DNA of 35,582 nucleotides. Origin: an uncultured Acetatifactor sp. (lineage in GTDB: Bacteria > Bacillota > Clostridia > Lachnospirales > Lachnospiraceae). Below the pieces are notes generated by a model. The model ran no database searches, had not been told where the DNA came from, and was given only the letters and a program-made list of their open reading frames with translations. The stretch lies in contig CANQEH010000028.1 of NCBI GenBank assembly GCA_947594835.1, forward strand, positions 1 through 35,582, in the 5' to 3' direction. Below, piece after piece: positions 23,005 through 30,926 of the stretch. Each line of letters opens with the position of its first letter. Within the stretch, counting starts at the first letter, position 1. The translations under genes were made by a program, and so were the position numbers.

Positions 23005-23032
23005 ATTCTAACATAATGAAAAAGTTTTGCAA
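23005..23032 (-). promoter_or_regulatory. Predicted promoter of the toxin-like transcript
   Basis: On the minus strand TTGCAA (23027-23032), 16-bp spacer, TAGAAT (23005-23010). The expected start (about 22998) coincides with the GGGTGTTG of the right inverted-repeat arm. Confidence 0.55.
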
Positions 23033-23179
23033 GGTATAATGGCAAATAAAATCTTATTTGATTTTGCCAATCATTTGATTAGAAATCTGGGGCTGATCGA
23101 CACAAGACTGGATGCCATTGTCCGACTGGAATAGAAACTACATGAAACTAACAGTTGATTTTGTGAAAAAATACATCCA

Positions 23180-23208
23180 TTGAATCCAACCGTTGTTTTT
23201 GCTATAAT
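23180..23208 (+). promoter_or_regulatory. Predicted promoter of the XRE/ABC operon
   Basis: TTGAAT (23180-23185), 17-bp spacer, TATAAT (23203-23208), 31 bp before the XRE start codon. Confidence 0.7.
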
Positions 23209-23239
23209 TCAACCAAAAAGTGAAAGGACAGTGTTGGAG

Positions 23240-24148
23240 ATGGCGAATCTTTTGAGTGAAAGGATTGCGGCCTTGCGGAAGGAGCGGGGCCTTACCCAGG
23301 AGCAGCTGGGAAAAATGACAGGCGTATCCTCCCAGGCCGTGGGCAAGTGGGAGAAAGGCGGTGCGCCGGATGTGGAGCTTCTGCCTGTTTTATCCAGACA
23401 GCTGGGGGTGACGATTGACGCCCTCTTTGGTCTGAATGACGGAGAACAGATCAGCGCAGAGGACATAGTGCGGAGGTGGATCATCACTGTCCCGCGGGGA
23501 CAGAGACTGAACGAACTGTGCCGTCTGGTCTGGTCTGCTGTGGGAATGGTCGTTCTGCCGGATGACAGCGGCGGGGAGTTGTATGAATTTCCGCGGGAGA
23601 GCCGCTGTGAAAGAAATATCGGCAGGGCGGACGATACGCCGTTTTTCGCACTCAGACAGGTGTCCATATATCAAGAGGATGGTCTGATGATAGGGGTCAA
23701 CGCCGAGGATATGTCCTTTGTCACGTTATGGCCGGAGCCGGAGGCGGGCTATGAAGCGTTTCTGGCGAAAAACAATCGGTACCGGGAGATCTTTCGTGCG
23801 CTGGCAGAACCACATTGTCTGGAGCTTTTAGAGTATCTGGAGAGCAAACCTGCCCGGGACAACCGACGTTATACGCCGGGGGCGGTGGCAAAGGCTCTGG
23901 GGATCAGTAAAGAGGAGGCTACACGCGCTGTTGAGACGTTGGCAGAAGTCGATCTGCTGGAACTATCCGAGCTGGAGACGGAGAACGGGCCCATCCCCTC
24001 CTTCCGAATGTGGGAAAACAACACACTTGTCCCATTCCTCTATTTGGCCCGATGCCTGGCCCAGGGCCGGCTTCCCAACACCGTGGCGGGCCGGAAAGCA
24101 CCTGTCCTGCGGGGCGAGAAATGGAAAGAAGGAGAAGACATGATATGA
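23240..24148 (+). CDS. XRE-family regulator with large C-terminal domain
   Basis: 302 aa from the ATG at 23240 (TTGGAG and AAAGGA upstream); in-frame starts further 5' fall into the promoter. HTH at residues 4-60 (LSERIAALRKERGLTQEQLG, VSSQAVGKWEKGGAPDVELL, LGVTIDALFG). The rest is a long sensor part; residues about 190-250 (FRALAEPHCLELLEYLES, YTPGAVAKALGISKEEATRA) look like a second, ArsR/MarR-like winged helix. It ends in an ATGA overlap with the ABC exporter gene, which it probably controls. The inducer is unknown. Confidence 0.85.
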   Translation: MANLLSERIAALRKERGLTQEQLGKMTGVSSQAVGKWEKGGAPDVELLPVLSRQLGVTIDALFGLNDGEQISAEDIVRRWIITVPRGQRLNELCRLVWSAVGMVVLPDDSGGELYEFPRESRCERNIGRADDTPFFALRQVSIYQEDGLMIGVNAEDMSFVTLWPEPEAGYEAFLAKNNRYREIFRALAEPHCLELLEYLESKPARDNRRYTPGAVAKALGISKEEATRAVETLAEVDLLELSELETENGPIPSFRMWENNTLVPFLYLARCLAQGRLPNTVAGRKAPVLRGEKWKEGEDMI

Positions 24149-25764
24149 TATACTATCTGAAAAAATTCTGGAAGCGGAATCTGACGGTCATCGTGATTCA
24201 GCTTGTGACATACGCACTGATCTCCCTGCAAAGCCTGATTCAGATGCAGACTTTCCAAAGTCTCATTGAACTGGATTTCCGTCGGATGCTTATTTTTACA
24301 GGCATAAGTCTCACCGGCTGGGGAGTCATATGCCTCATGCAGGTTTTTGGGGGGATATCCGTTTCAAAAGCGATCTGGGCCATGAACGGCCAGATCCGCC
24401 GTGACATATCCGCTACCCTGCTTTCCAAAGGCCGACAGGACTACCATGCGCAGGATACGGGAGAATATTTATCCTGGCTGACGAGCGGCGTCGAGCGCAT
24501 TGAAAACTCCGCGTGGGACTCCTTTTTTGGCCTCACCGCCTATATCTGTATGGCGCTCACCGCCATGGTAACCCTGTTTTCCGTGCACTGGTCGCTTTTG
24601 CCGATGTCGCTGGTAAATGCCCTCGTTCTCCTGCTGCTGCCCAGGCTGTTCACGAAAAAGATGCAGCATCTGGGGGATGTCTGTGCCAGGGAACAGGCCG
24701 CAGCCACGGGAAAGCTGAAAGAACTGCTGGGCGGATTTGACGTCCTTTGTTTCTTTGGCCGGCGCAGCCTTTTTCTCCAAGGTATTTCCCATGCCAGCGA
24801 CCAGATAGAAAAGCCCCGTTATGAGCAGTCCCGCGGGCAGGCGGTGATAGCTTCCGGAATCATCGGGTATGCCAAATCCTTGACGGGAGTCGGCCCGACG
24901 CTGCTTGTAGCATTTCTGTCGATCAAGGGGATCATCCTCCAGGCAGCTTTGGCAGGTACCGGCAATCTATTTTCTTCCGTTTCAAACGGTTTTGAAGGAA
25001 TCGCCAGCCTGCGCCTGTCCATCGCCGCGTCAAAAGCGTATTTCGACCGCATCCAGATCCACGCGGACGGAAGCGGGGAACATTCCGGGCTTTCGGCGGT
25101 TCCCCCGGTGCAGGACGCAATCACGTTAAAAGACGTAAGCTTTCGCTATGAGACCAAACCTGTGCTGACCAATGTGTCCCTCCGCTTTGAGAACGGGAAA
25201 AAATATGCTCTCACCGGCCCCTCCGGCGGTGGGAAGTCCACCCTGCTAAAACTCCTGCTGGGCTGGCTTTCGGACTACGACGGCACAATCTGCTTCGACG
25301 GCAGGAATATCAAAGACTTCACCCCGGAACAGCTGCAGGATCAGATGAGCTATATTGAACAGGATGTGTTTCTGTTCAATATCTCTATCCGGGACAATAT
25401 CACCCTGGGAGAAAAATTTTCCGAGGCGCAGATGGACAAAGCCCTGCGAGAGAGCGCGTTGGAGGGCGATCTGCCCGGCTTTGAAAACGGGTTAGACACC
25501 ATCGTGGGCGAGAATGGCAGCAATCTCTCCGGCGGCCAGAAACAGCGCGTGGCCATTGCCAGGGCGCTGATCTACAATCGCTCTATCCTTCTTGTGGACG
25601 AGGGCACCAGTGCGCTGGATCAAAGAAATGCAGACATTGTGGAGGAGAGCCTGCTTGCAAACCCGGAGCTGACGCTGATCCTGGTCAGCCACCACCTGTC
25701 AGAAGAGCGCAAGGCAAAATTCGATCAGGTCTACGACCTGGGCAGCAAAGCGGTACAGGCTTAA
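24145..25764 (+). CDS. ABC exporter half-transporter (membrane plus ATPase)
   Basis: 539 aa; starts in the ATGA overlap with the regulator, with GGAG upstream. N-terminal transmembrane domain (residues 1-300, about six helices; FWKRNLTVIVIQLVTYALIS) fused to an ATPase domain (about 325-530): Walker A GPSGGGKST (about 358), Q-loop region SYIEQDVFLFN, signature LSGGQKQRVAIARAL (about 461), Walker B ILLVDEGTSALD (about 482) and H-loop LVSHH. A type IV exporter of the MsbA/LmrA fold, working as homodimer. No peptidase C39 domain or precursor peptide was found, so drug, lipid or peptide export are all possible. Confidence 0.93.
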   Translation: MIYYLKKFWKRNLTVIVIQLVTYALISLQSLIQMQTFQSLIELDFRRMLIFTGISLTGWGVICLMQVFGGISVSKAIWAMNGQIRRDISATLLSKGRQDYHAQDTGEYLSWLTSGVERIENSAWDSFFGLTAYICMALTAMVTLFSVHWSLLPMSLVNALVLLLLPRLFTKKMQHLGDVCAREQAAATGKLKELLGGFDVLCFFGRRSLFLQGISHASDQIEKPRYEQSRGQAVIASGIIGYAKSLTGVGPTLLVAFLSIKGIILQAALAGTGNLFSSVSNGFEGIASLRLSIAASKAYFDRIQIHADGSGEHSGLSAVPPVQDAITLKDVSFRYETKPVLTNVSLRFENGKKYALTGPSGGGKSTLLKLLLGWLSDYDGTICFDGRNIKDFTPEQLQDQMSYIEQDVFLFNISIRDNITLGEKFSEAQMDKALRESALEGDLPGFENGLDTIVGENGSNLSGGQKQRVAIARALIYNRSILLVDEGTSALDQRNADIVEESLLANPELTLILVSHHLSEERKAKFDQVYDLGSKAVQA

Positions 25765-25806
25765 GGGGTTCCTGGGGGCAAAAAGGTTTGCATCCAGTAA
25801 AAAGTA

Positions 25807-25835
25807 TTGAGAAAGAAGCCGGAATCTGGTACAAT
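25807..25835 (+). promoter_or_regulatory. Predicted promoter of the SPFH operon
   Basis: TTGAGA (25807-25812), 17-bp spacer, TACAAT (25830-25835). The transcript would have a leader of about 140 nt holding pseudoknot copy C. Confidence 0.65.
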
Positions 25836-25876
25836 ATGTATGGCTGATTCCGCAGGATTTACGGGGAATGGGCGCT

Positions 25877-25982
25877 CTGAAAATTTCAGTTGTGGGGGGC
25901 TGTGCCTGCGCGCTGCAGGGCGGGGGAATCGCCTGGCACAGGATCGCTTAAAACAGAGAGCAGCGCGGGAATGGAGACAAAA
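25877..25982 (+). promoter_or_regulatory. Pseudoknot leader element, copy C (divergent)
   Basis: Same architecture as copies A and B with largely different sequence. Hairpin CTGAAA/TTTCAG (25877-25889) replaces the AT hairpin. Stem 1 is CTGTGCC (25900-25906) with GGCACAG (25935-25941) in place of TTTGTGTC/GACACAAA: pairs change while pairing is kept. Stem 2, CGCGCTGC (25909-25916) with GCAGCGCG (25960-25967), is identical to the other copies. An extra small hairpin sits in the loop. AGAGCAGCGCGG-AATG is shared, and the ribosome binding site (GGAG) follows at once, ahead of the ATG at 25983. Confidence 0.65.
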
Positions 25983-27353
25983 ATGGGTCTGATCAAAGCG
26001 GCGAAAGACGCCTTAGGCGGCCTGATGGCCGACCAGTGGCGGGAGTATTTCTACTGTACGTCCTTAAACAGCGACACGCTGATGACGAAGGGCGAAAAGC
26101 AGGTCACCAAGGGGCGCAACAGCAACACCAAGGGCAATGACAATATCATTTCCAACGGCTCCGTCATCTCGGTGAACGCAGGGCAGTGCATGATTATCGT
26201 GGATCAGGGCAAGATCGCAGAGTTCTGCGCGGAGCCCGGTGAGTTTGTCTACGATGCGTCCACGGAGCCTTCCCTGCTGTACGGCAATCTGGGGGAGAAT
26301 ATCAAGAAGACGTTCTCGCAGTTTGGCAGAAGGTTTACCTTCGGGGGCAATACGGCCAAGGATCAGCGGGTGTATTACATCAATACCAAGGAGATCATGA
26401 ACAATCTCTACGGCACCCCCAATCCCATCCCTTTCCACTTTGTGGCCAGAAACACGGGGTTTGAGCTGGAGACCACGGTAAAGTGCAACGGCCAGTATAC
26501 CTTCCGGATCATAGACCCCATCCTGTTCTACACCAACGTGGCGGGGAATGTGGAGGAGGACTACAACAAAAACGACACTCTGTCGGGCATGATGAAGGCG
26601 GAGCTTCTGACCAAGCTGCCCATGGCGCTTTCCAAGATCGCCGCCGAGGGCGTGCTGCCCTATCAGGTGCCCATGCACATGGAGGAAATCACCGATTCCC
26701 TGAAAGAGGGGCTGAGCGTACAGTGGGCCCAGACCCGCGGCATCGAGGTGGTGTCCATGACCATGGCGGCGCCCATCGTTCCCCAGCAGGATCTGGATAA
26801 GATCAACAAATGGAATGACACGGCGGTGCTCACAAACGCCGGCATGGCGGCGGCGAGACAGACCGAGGCCTACACCAAAGCCCTGGAAAATATGGGGAAT
26901 GGCGGAGACGGGGAAGGCGGCAATTCTTCCGCCGTAAACGGGGCCATGGGCATGATGGGAATGGCCATGATGCAGAATATGATGAACAACGGCATGGGCA
27001 GCCTGTTCGGGACGCCCCAGCCGGGCCAGGCGCAGCAGCCCCAGCCCATGAAGCCCGCCAGCACTGTGGCGGAGGGCGCCGTCTTAGGCTGGACCTGCAG
27101 CTGCGGCAAACAGGATAACCGGGGCAAGTTCTGCCAGGAGTGCGGGCTGCCCAAGCCTGCGCTGGACGGCTGGACCTGTGCCTGCGGCCATGTAAACCAG
27201 GGCAAGTTCTGTCAGGAGTGCGGGCGAAAGAAGCCGGAGGGCGCGCCGCTGTACCGATGCGACAAGTGCGGCTGGGAGCCGGAAGACCCCACGAAGCCGC
27301 CCAAGTTCTGCCCTGAGTGCGGAGATGTCTTTGACGACAACGACAGGATGTAA
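25983..27353 (+). CDS. SPFH-domain protein with three zinc ribbons (YdjI-like)
   Basis: 456 aa from the ATG at 25983 (GGAG 7 nt upstream); an extension to 25890 would run through the leader element. SPFH/virion-core-like domain at about residues 20-300 (QWREYFYCTSLNSDTLMTKG, VISVNAGQCMIIVDQGKIAE, RNTGFELETTVKCNGQYTFR), then a Met/Gly-rich linker (MGMMGMAMMQNMMNNGMGS) and three Cys4 zinc ribbons (WTCSCGKQDNRGKFCQECG, WTCACGHVNQGKFCQECG, YRCDKCGW...CPECGD). B. subtilis YdjI, of the pspA-ydjGHI stress operon, shares the core, which suggests a membrane-stress scaffold. First gene of a probable operon with the membrane/zinc-ribbon protein; its leader holds pseudoknot copy C. Confidence 0.9.
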   Translation: MGLIKAAKDALGGLMADQWREYFYCTSLNSDTLMTKGEKQVTKGRNSNTKGNDNIISNGSVISVNAGQCMIIVDQGKIAEFCAEPGEFVYDASTEPSLLYGNLGENIKKTFSQFGRRFTFGGNTAKDQRVYYINTKEIMNNLYGTPNPIPFHFVARNTGFELETTVKCNGQYTFRIIDPILFYTNVAGNVEEDYNKNDTLSGMMKAELLTKLPMALSKIAAEGVLPYQVPMHMEEITDSLKEGLSVQWAQTRGIEVVSMTMAAPIVPQQDLDKINKWNDTAVLTNAGMAAARQTEAYTKALENMGNGGDGEGGNSSAVNGAMGMMGMAMMQNMMNNGMGSLFGTPQPGQAQQPQPMKPASTVAEGAVLGWTCSCGKQDNRGKFCQECGLPKPALDGWTCACGHVNQGKFCQECGRKKPEGAPLYRCDKCGWEPEDPTKPPKFCPECGDVFDDNDRM

Positions 27354-27368
27354 GGAATGTAAAAAATG

Positions 27369-27412
27369 CCGCAGCAGTCTGGGACAGTTTCGGCTGTGCC
27401 CGGCTGCTGCGG
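27369..27412 (+). other. Strong GC hairpin after the SPFH gene
   Basis: CCGCAGCAG (27369-27377) pairs with CTGCTGCGG (27404-27412); the interior adds a near-complementary CTGGG/CCCGG and ACAG/CTGT around a TTTCGG loop. No U tract follows, so it is not a standard terminator; it may shield the upstream mRNA 3' end or attenuate read-through into the next gene. Confidence 0.55.
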
Positions 27413-27521
27413 TCTGACTGTCCAGGGCCGGGCGGCAGCGCCGTTTCGGATGGCTCTGGGCAGTTGTCTATCTGTGGAGCCGTTTGAACGGCAGCAGGAG
27501 AGGAAGGATGGATCGGGCGGT

Positions 27522-28274
27522 ATGGAAGGGAAGATCGTTGCGCTTACACTGGCGGCTGTCGCACTTGGGGCAGGATATGCGGCCTATCGGAACATCCGCA
27601 GGAAGGTGCGGCAGTTTTCCCGGGCCGCTTTTGGGACGTCGGATCTTCTGCAGGGCTTACAGGGCGTGGAGCGGGAGAGTGAGGTGACGCCCAAGTCCGT
27701 GTCGGCGGCCACCAGCATCTGCCTGCCCAACATCCTGCGGGATTTCCCGGAGTTCCAGTACGACGAGATGAAGCGGCGGGCAGAGAATGTGCTGACCTCC
27801 TTCCTGCGGGCCCTGGATGAACAGGACGAGTCCCGGCTGACGGAGGGGACAAGCGAGCTGAAGGGGCAGCTTGCGCTTCGGATCGGGATGTTAAAGGACG
27901 AAGGCAGGCAGGAACACTATGAGGACATCCGCATCCACCGCACGGAAATCGCCTCCTATCGGAAAGACCGGGGCAGGTGCAGCGTGGTCTTCCAGACTGC
28001 CCTGCAGTACCGCTTCTGGGTGGAGCGGGACGGACAGGTCGTGGAGGGAGCCCGGGAAAAGCTGCGCCAGTGCAGGTACAATGTGGAGCTTTTGTACATA
28101 CAGGACAGGGATCTGGTGGAGAACCAGGAGGAGGCAGGCCTGGCCATGAACTGTCCAAACTGCGGGGCGCCCCTTCCGCAGCTGGGGGCGAAGGTCTGCG
28201 CCTACTGCGGCTCCCCCGTCGTGGCGTTTAACCTTCGGATCTGGAATTTCAGCAATCTTCAGGAAGTGAGATAA
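27522..28274 (+). CDS. Membrane protein, Tim44-like domain plus zinc ribbon
   Basis: 250 aa from the ATG at 27522; the ribosome binding site is weak (AGAGGAAGG about 15 nt away), and an in-frame start at 27366 would translate through the GC hairpin. N-terminal membrane helix (IVALTLAAVALGAGYAAY), a basic stretch, a Tim44-like alpha+beta domain (about 70-205; FPEFQYDEMKRRAENVLTSF, YRFWVERDGQVVEGARE) and a zinc ribbon (MNCPNCGAPLPQLGAKVCAYCGSP). Tim44-like domains sit at membranes and bind lipid or partner proteins. Together with the SPFH/zinc-ribbon protein it likely forms a membrane-associated stress complex; this is inference. Confidence 0.72.
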   Translation: MEGKIVALTLAAVALGAGYAAYRNIRRKVRQFSRAAFGTSDLLQGLQGVERESEVTPKSVSAATSICLPNILRDFPEFQYDEMKRRAENVLTSFLRALDEQDESRLTEGTSELKGQLALRIGMLKDEGRQEHYEDIRIHRTEIASYRKDRGRCSVVFQTALQYRFWVERDGQVVEGAREKLRQCRYNVELLYIQDRDLVENQEEAGLAMNCPNCGAPLPQLGAKVCAYCGSPVVAFNLRIWNFSNLQEVR

Positions 28275-28281
28275 ACAGAGC

Positions 28282-30582
28282 ATGAGTATTTACGATACTT
28301 TGAACAAAGAACAGAAACAGGCAGTGGCCACGGTTTCCGGCCCCCTTCTTCTGCTGGCGGGGGCGGGAAGCGGGAAAACCAGAGTGCTCACCCACAGGAT
28401 CGCCTATCTGATCGACCAGATGGGCGTCAGCCCCTGGAATATCCTGGCCATCACCTTTACCAACAAGGCGGCGGGGGAGATGCGGGAGCGGGTGGATCGC
28501 CTGGTGGGGTTTGGGGCCGACCAGATCTGGGTTTCCACGTTCCATTCCGCGTGTATGCGGATCCTGCGCAGGCACATCGACAGGCTGGGATACGACAACG
28601 GGTTTACCATCTATGACACAGACGATCAGAAGGTGGTGATGAAGGACGTCTTAAAGCGGCTGGAAATCGACCCCAAAGCCTATAAGGAGCGGACGCTTCT
28701 TTCCGCCATCTCCTCCGCCAAGGACAAGCTGATCGGCGTGAGGGAATATGAGCGGGAAGCGGCGGGAGACTACGGCAGGGCGGTGTACGCCAGGGTGTAC
28801 CGGGAGTATCAGGAGACGCTTCGGAGAAACAATGCCCTGGATTTTGACGATATCATCGTAAAGACGGTGGAACTGTTTCAAAGCTGCCCGGAGGTGCTTG
28901 CGTCTTATCAGGAGCGTTTCCGGTATATCATGGTGGACGAGTATCAGGATACCAACGCAGCCCAGTTTGAACTGGTGCGGCTTTTGGCAGATCAATACCG
29001 CAACCTCTGTGTGGTGGGGGACGACGACCAGTCCATCTATCGGTTCCGGGGGGCTGACATCCGCAATATTCTGGATTTTGAGCAACATTTCCCGGAGGCG
29101 CAGGTCATCAAGCTGGAGCAGAATTACCGCTCCACCCAGTCCATTCTGGATGCGGCCAACGCGGTGATCCAAAACAACACGGGGCGCAAGGAAAAGGCGC
29201 TGTGGACTGACAGGGGGGCGGGCAGCCGGATCCGTTTCCGGCAGTTTGACAATGCCTATGAGGAGGCGGAATTTATCGCGGACGATATCCTGTCAAGCGT
29301 GCGCCGGGAGGGTGCGAGGTATAAGGACTGCGCGGTGCTCTATCGGACCAACGCCCAGTCCCGCCTGTTAGAAGAGCGGATGATCCTGGGTGGGATCCCT
29401 TACAATGTGGTGGGGGGAACCAACTTTTATGCCCGGATGGAGATCAAGGATATTCTGGCTTATTTAAAGACCATCGACAACGGCAGGGACGAGGTGGCGG
29501 TGCGCAGGGTGGTCAATATCCCGAAACGGGGCATCGGCCCGGCCACCATGGAAAAGCTGGAAGATTACGCCCAGCTCCACGACATCAGCCTCTATGAGGC
29601 CATGCGGCAGGCCCAGGACATTATGGGGATGGGAAAGGCCGCGGCCAAGATACGGCCCTTTGTACAGCTTGTGGAAGATCTGCGCAGGCAGGCCGGGCAG
29701 CTTACGGTGGCGGAGCTGATCAAGGAAGTGGTGGAAAGGACAGGCTATGAGGCCTATCTGCAGGAATACGACGATGAGAGCGCCGAGGACAGGATCTCAA
29801 ACGTGGACGAACTGCTGGCCAAGGCCGTGTCTTATCAGGAGAGCCACGAGGAGCCCAGCCTGACGGAGTTTCTGGAAGAGGTGGCGCTGGTGGCGGAGAT
29901 TGACAATGTGGACGGCGGGGACGACAGGGTGCTTCTTTTGACCCTTCATTCCGCCAAGGGGCTGGAATTTCCCAAGGTGTATCTGGCGGGCATGGAGGAT
30001 GGGCTGTTCCCCAGCTTTTTGTCCATCGCGTCGGAAAGCCCGGAGGATGTGGAGGAGGAGCGCAGGCTGGCCTATGTGGGGATCACCCGGGCCATGGACG
30101 ATCTGACCCTTACCTGTGCCAGGATGCGGATGGTGCGGGGGGAGACCCAGTACAATCCGGTGAGCCGTTTTGTGAGAGAGATCCCGGAAGCGCTGCTTGA
30201 CCATGCGCCGTCCGGCGGAAAGCCCCAGGGAGGGACATTTTCGATAGACAGAGAGCCCTCCGGCCTGCCCTTTGGGGAGAGGGCAGATGCCCGCCCCAAG
30301 GCCCTCAGCCGTCCCCGCACCACACCGGCTGCGGACAAGCCTTTCATCGCCCGGGGGATCGGCAGCCTCAACCAGCTGGCAGGGATCTCCAAAGGCGCTT
30401 ATGCGTCTGCGCCGTCGGAGCCGGATTACGGGGAAGGGGATCGCGTGTCCCATGTGAAATACGGAGAGGGAAAAGTTCTCAAAATGGAGCGGGAGCCCCG
30501 GGATTACAAGGTGACGGTGCTTTTCGACCGGGCCGGGCAGAAGGTGATGTACGCTTCCTTTGCAAAATTGAAAAGAGTGTAG
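28282..30582 (+). CDS. pcrA: ATP-dependent DNA helicase PcrA/UvrD
   Basis: 766 aa, normal for PcrA, a 3'-5' superfamily 1 helicase in repair, replication restart and rolling-circle replication. Motifs in order: Q-motif LNKEQKQAV, Walker A LAGAGSGKTRVLTHR (about 26-40), AITFTNKAAGEMRERV, STFHSACMRILRRH, Walker B MVDEYQDTN (about 216), GDDDQSIYRFRGAD, LEQNYRST, LTLHSAKGLEFPKV, YVGITRAMDDL. A C-terminal Tudor-like PcrA domain (YGEGDRVSHVKYGEGKVLKM) ends the protein. The ribosome binding site is weak. It is 7 bp behind the Tim44-like gene. Confidence 0.98.
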   Translation: MSIYDTLNKEQKQAVATVSGPLLLLAGAGSGKTRVLTHRIAYLIDQMGVSPWNILAITFTNKAAGEMRERVDRLVGFGADQIWVSTFHSACMRILRRHIDRLGYDNGFTIYDTDDQKVVMKDVLKRLEIDPKAYKERTLLSAISSAKDKLIGVREYEREAAGDYGRAVYARVYREYQETLRRNNALDFDDIIVKTVELFQSCPEVLASYQERFRYIMVDEYQDTNAAQFELVRLLADQYRNLCVVGDDDQSIYRFRGADIRNILDFEQHFPEAQVIKLEQNYRSTQSILDAANAVIQNNTGRKEKALWTDRGAGSRIRFRQFDNAYEEAEFIADDILSSVRREGARYKDCAVLYRTNAQSRLLEERMILGGIPYNVVGGTNFYARMEIKDILAYLKTIDNGRDEVAVRRVVNIPKRGIGPATMEKLEDYAQLHDISLYEAMRQAQDIMGMGKAAAKIRPFVQLVEDLRRQAGQLTVAELIKEVVERTGYEAYLQEYDDESAEDRISNVDELLAKAVSYQESHEEPSLTEFLEEVALVAEIDNVDGGDDRVLLLTLHSAKGLEFPKVYLAGMEDGLFPSFLSIASESPEDVEEERRLAYVGITRAMDDLTLTCARMRMVRGETQYNPVSRFVREIPEALLDHAPSGGKPQGGTFSIDREPSGLPFGERADARPKALSRPRTTPAADKPFIARGIGSLNQLAGISKGAYASAPSEPDYGEGDRVSHVKYGEGKVLKMEREPRDYKVTVLFDRAGQKVMYASFAKLKRV

Positions 30583-30618
30583 TATTTTTTGTGAAAATGT
30601 GATATTCTATAGAGGAGA

Positions 30619-30637
30619 TTGACAGGCAGCCTGTCAA
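30619..30637. promoter_or_regulatory. Perfect 19-bp palindrome, operator-like
   Basis: TTGACAGGCAGCCTGTCAA: two 9-bp arms around a single A, 15 bp before the start of the acidic membrane protein and just after a TATTCT (30603-30608) that could be a -10 box. It looks like an operator for a dimeric repressor, or a small leader hairpin. Confidence 0.5.
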
Positions 30638-30652
30638 GGATGGAGGTATCCG

Positions 30653-30922
30653 ATGAAGAAACTGGAAGACTTGATGGATCTGGTAAAGGTAAACGAGCTT
30701 TTGAACAAAAAGCAGGAGCCGCCCAAGAAAAAGTGCAGCGCGGTGGTGTGGGTGCTGGCGGTGGTCGGCGCGATTGCAGCGGTGGCTGCCATTGCCTATG
30801 CGGTGTACCGTTATCTGAATCCCGATTATCTGGAGGACTTCGAGGACGAGTTTGAGGATGATTTCGAGGATGAGGACGAGGACGCGGAGGAGGATTTCTT
30901 CGTGGACGAGGGAGAGAACTGA
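30653..30922 (+). CDS. Small acidic single-pass membrane protein
   Basis: 89 aa, preceded by GGAGG. Basic N-terminus (1-36), one membrane helix (about 38-58, AVVWVLAVVGAIAAVAAIAY), then an extremely acidic tail (FEDEFEDDFEDEDEDAEEDF). Such proteins are widespread in Lachnospiraceae; I know no function. It is 4 bp before rlmD and shares its operon. Confidence 0.8.
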   Translation: MKKLEDLMDLVKVNELLNKKQEPPKKKCSAVVWVLAVVGAIAAVAAIAYAVYRYLNPDYLEDFEDEFEDDFEDEDEDAEEDFFVDEGEN

Positions 30923-30926
30923 CTGA

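Noticed and set aside
23039..23134. 31-codon frame (MANKILFDFANHLIRNLGLI) with AAGG upstream.
   Set aside because: Too short to recognise, adjacent to the toxin promoter; possibly a remnant. No independent support.
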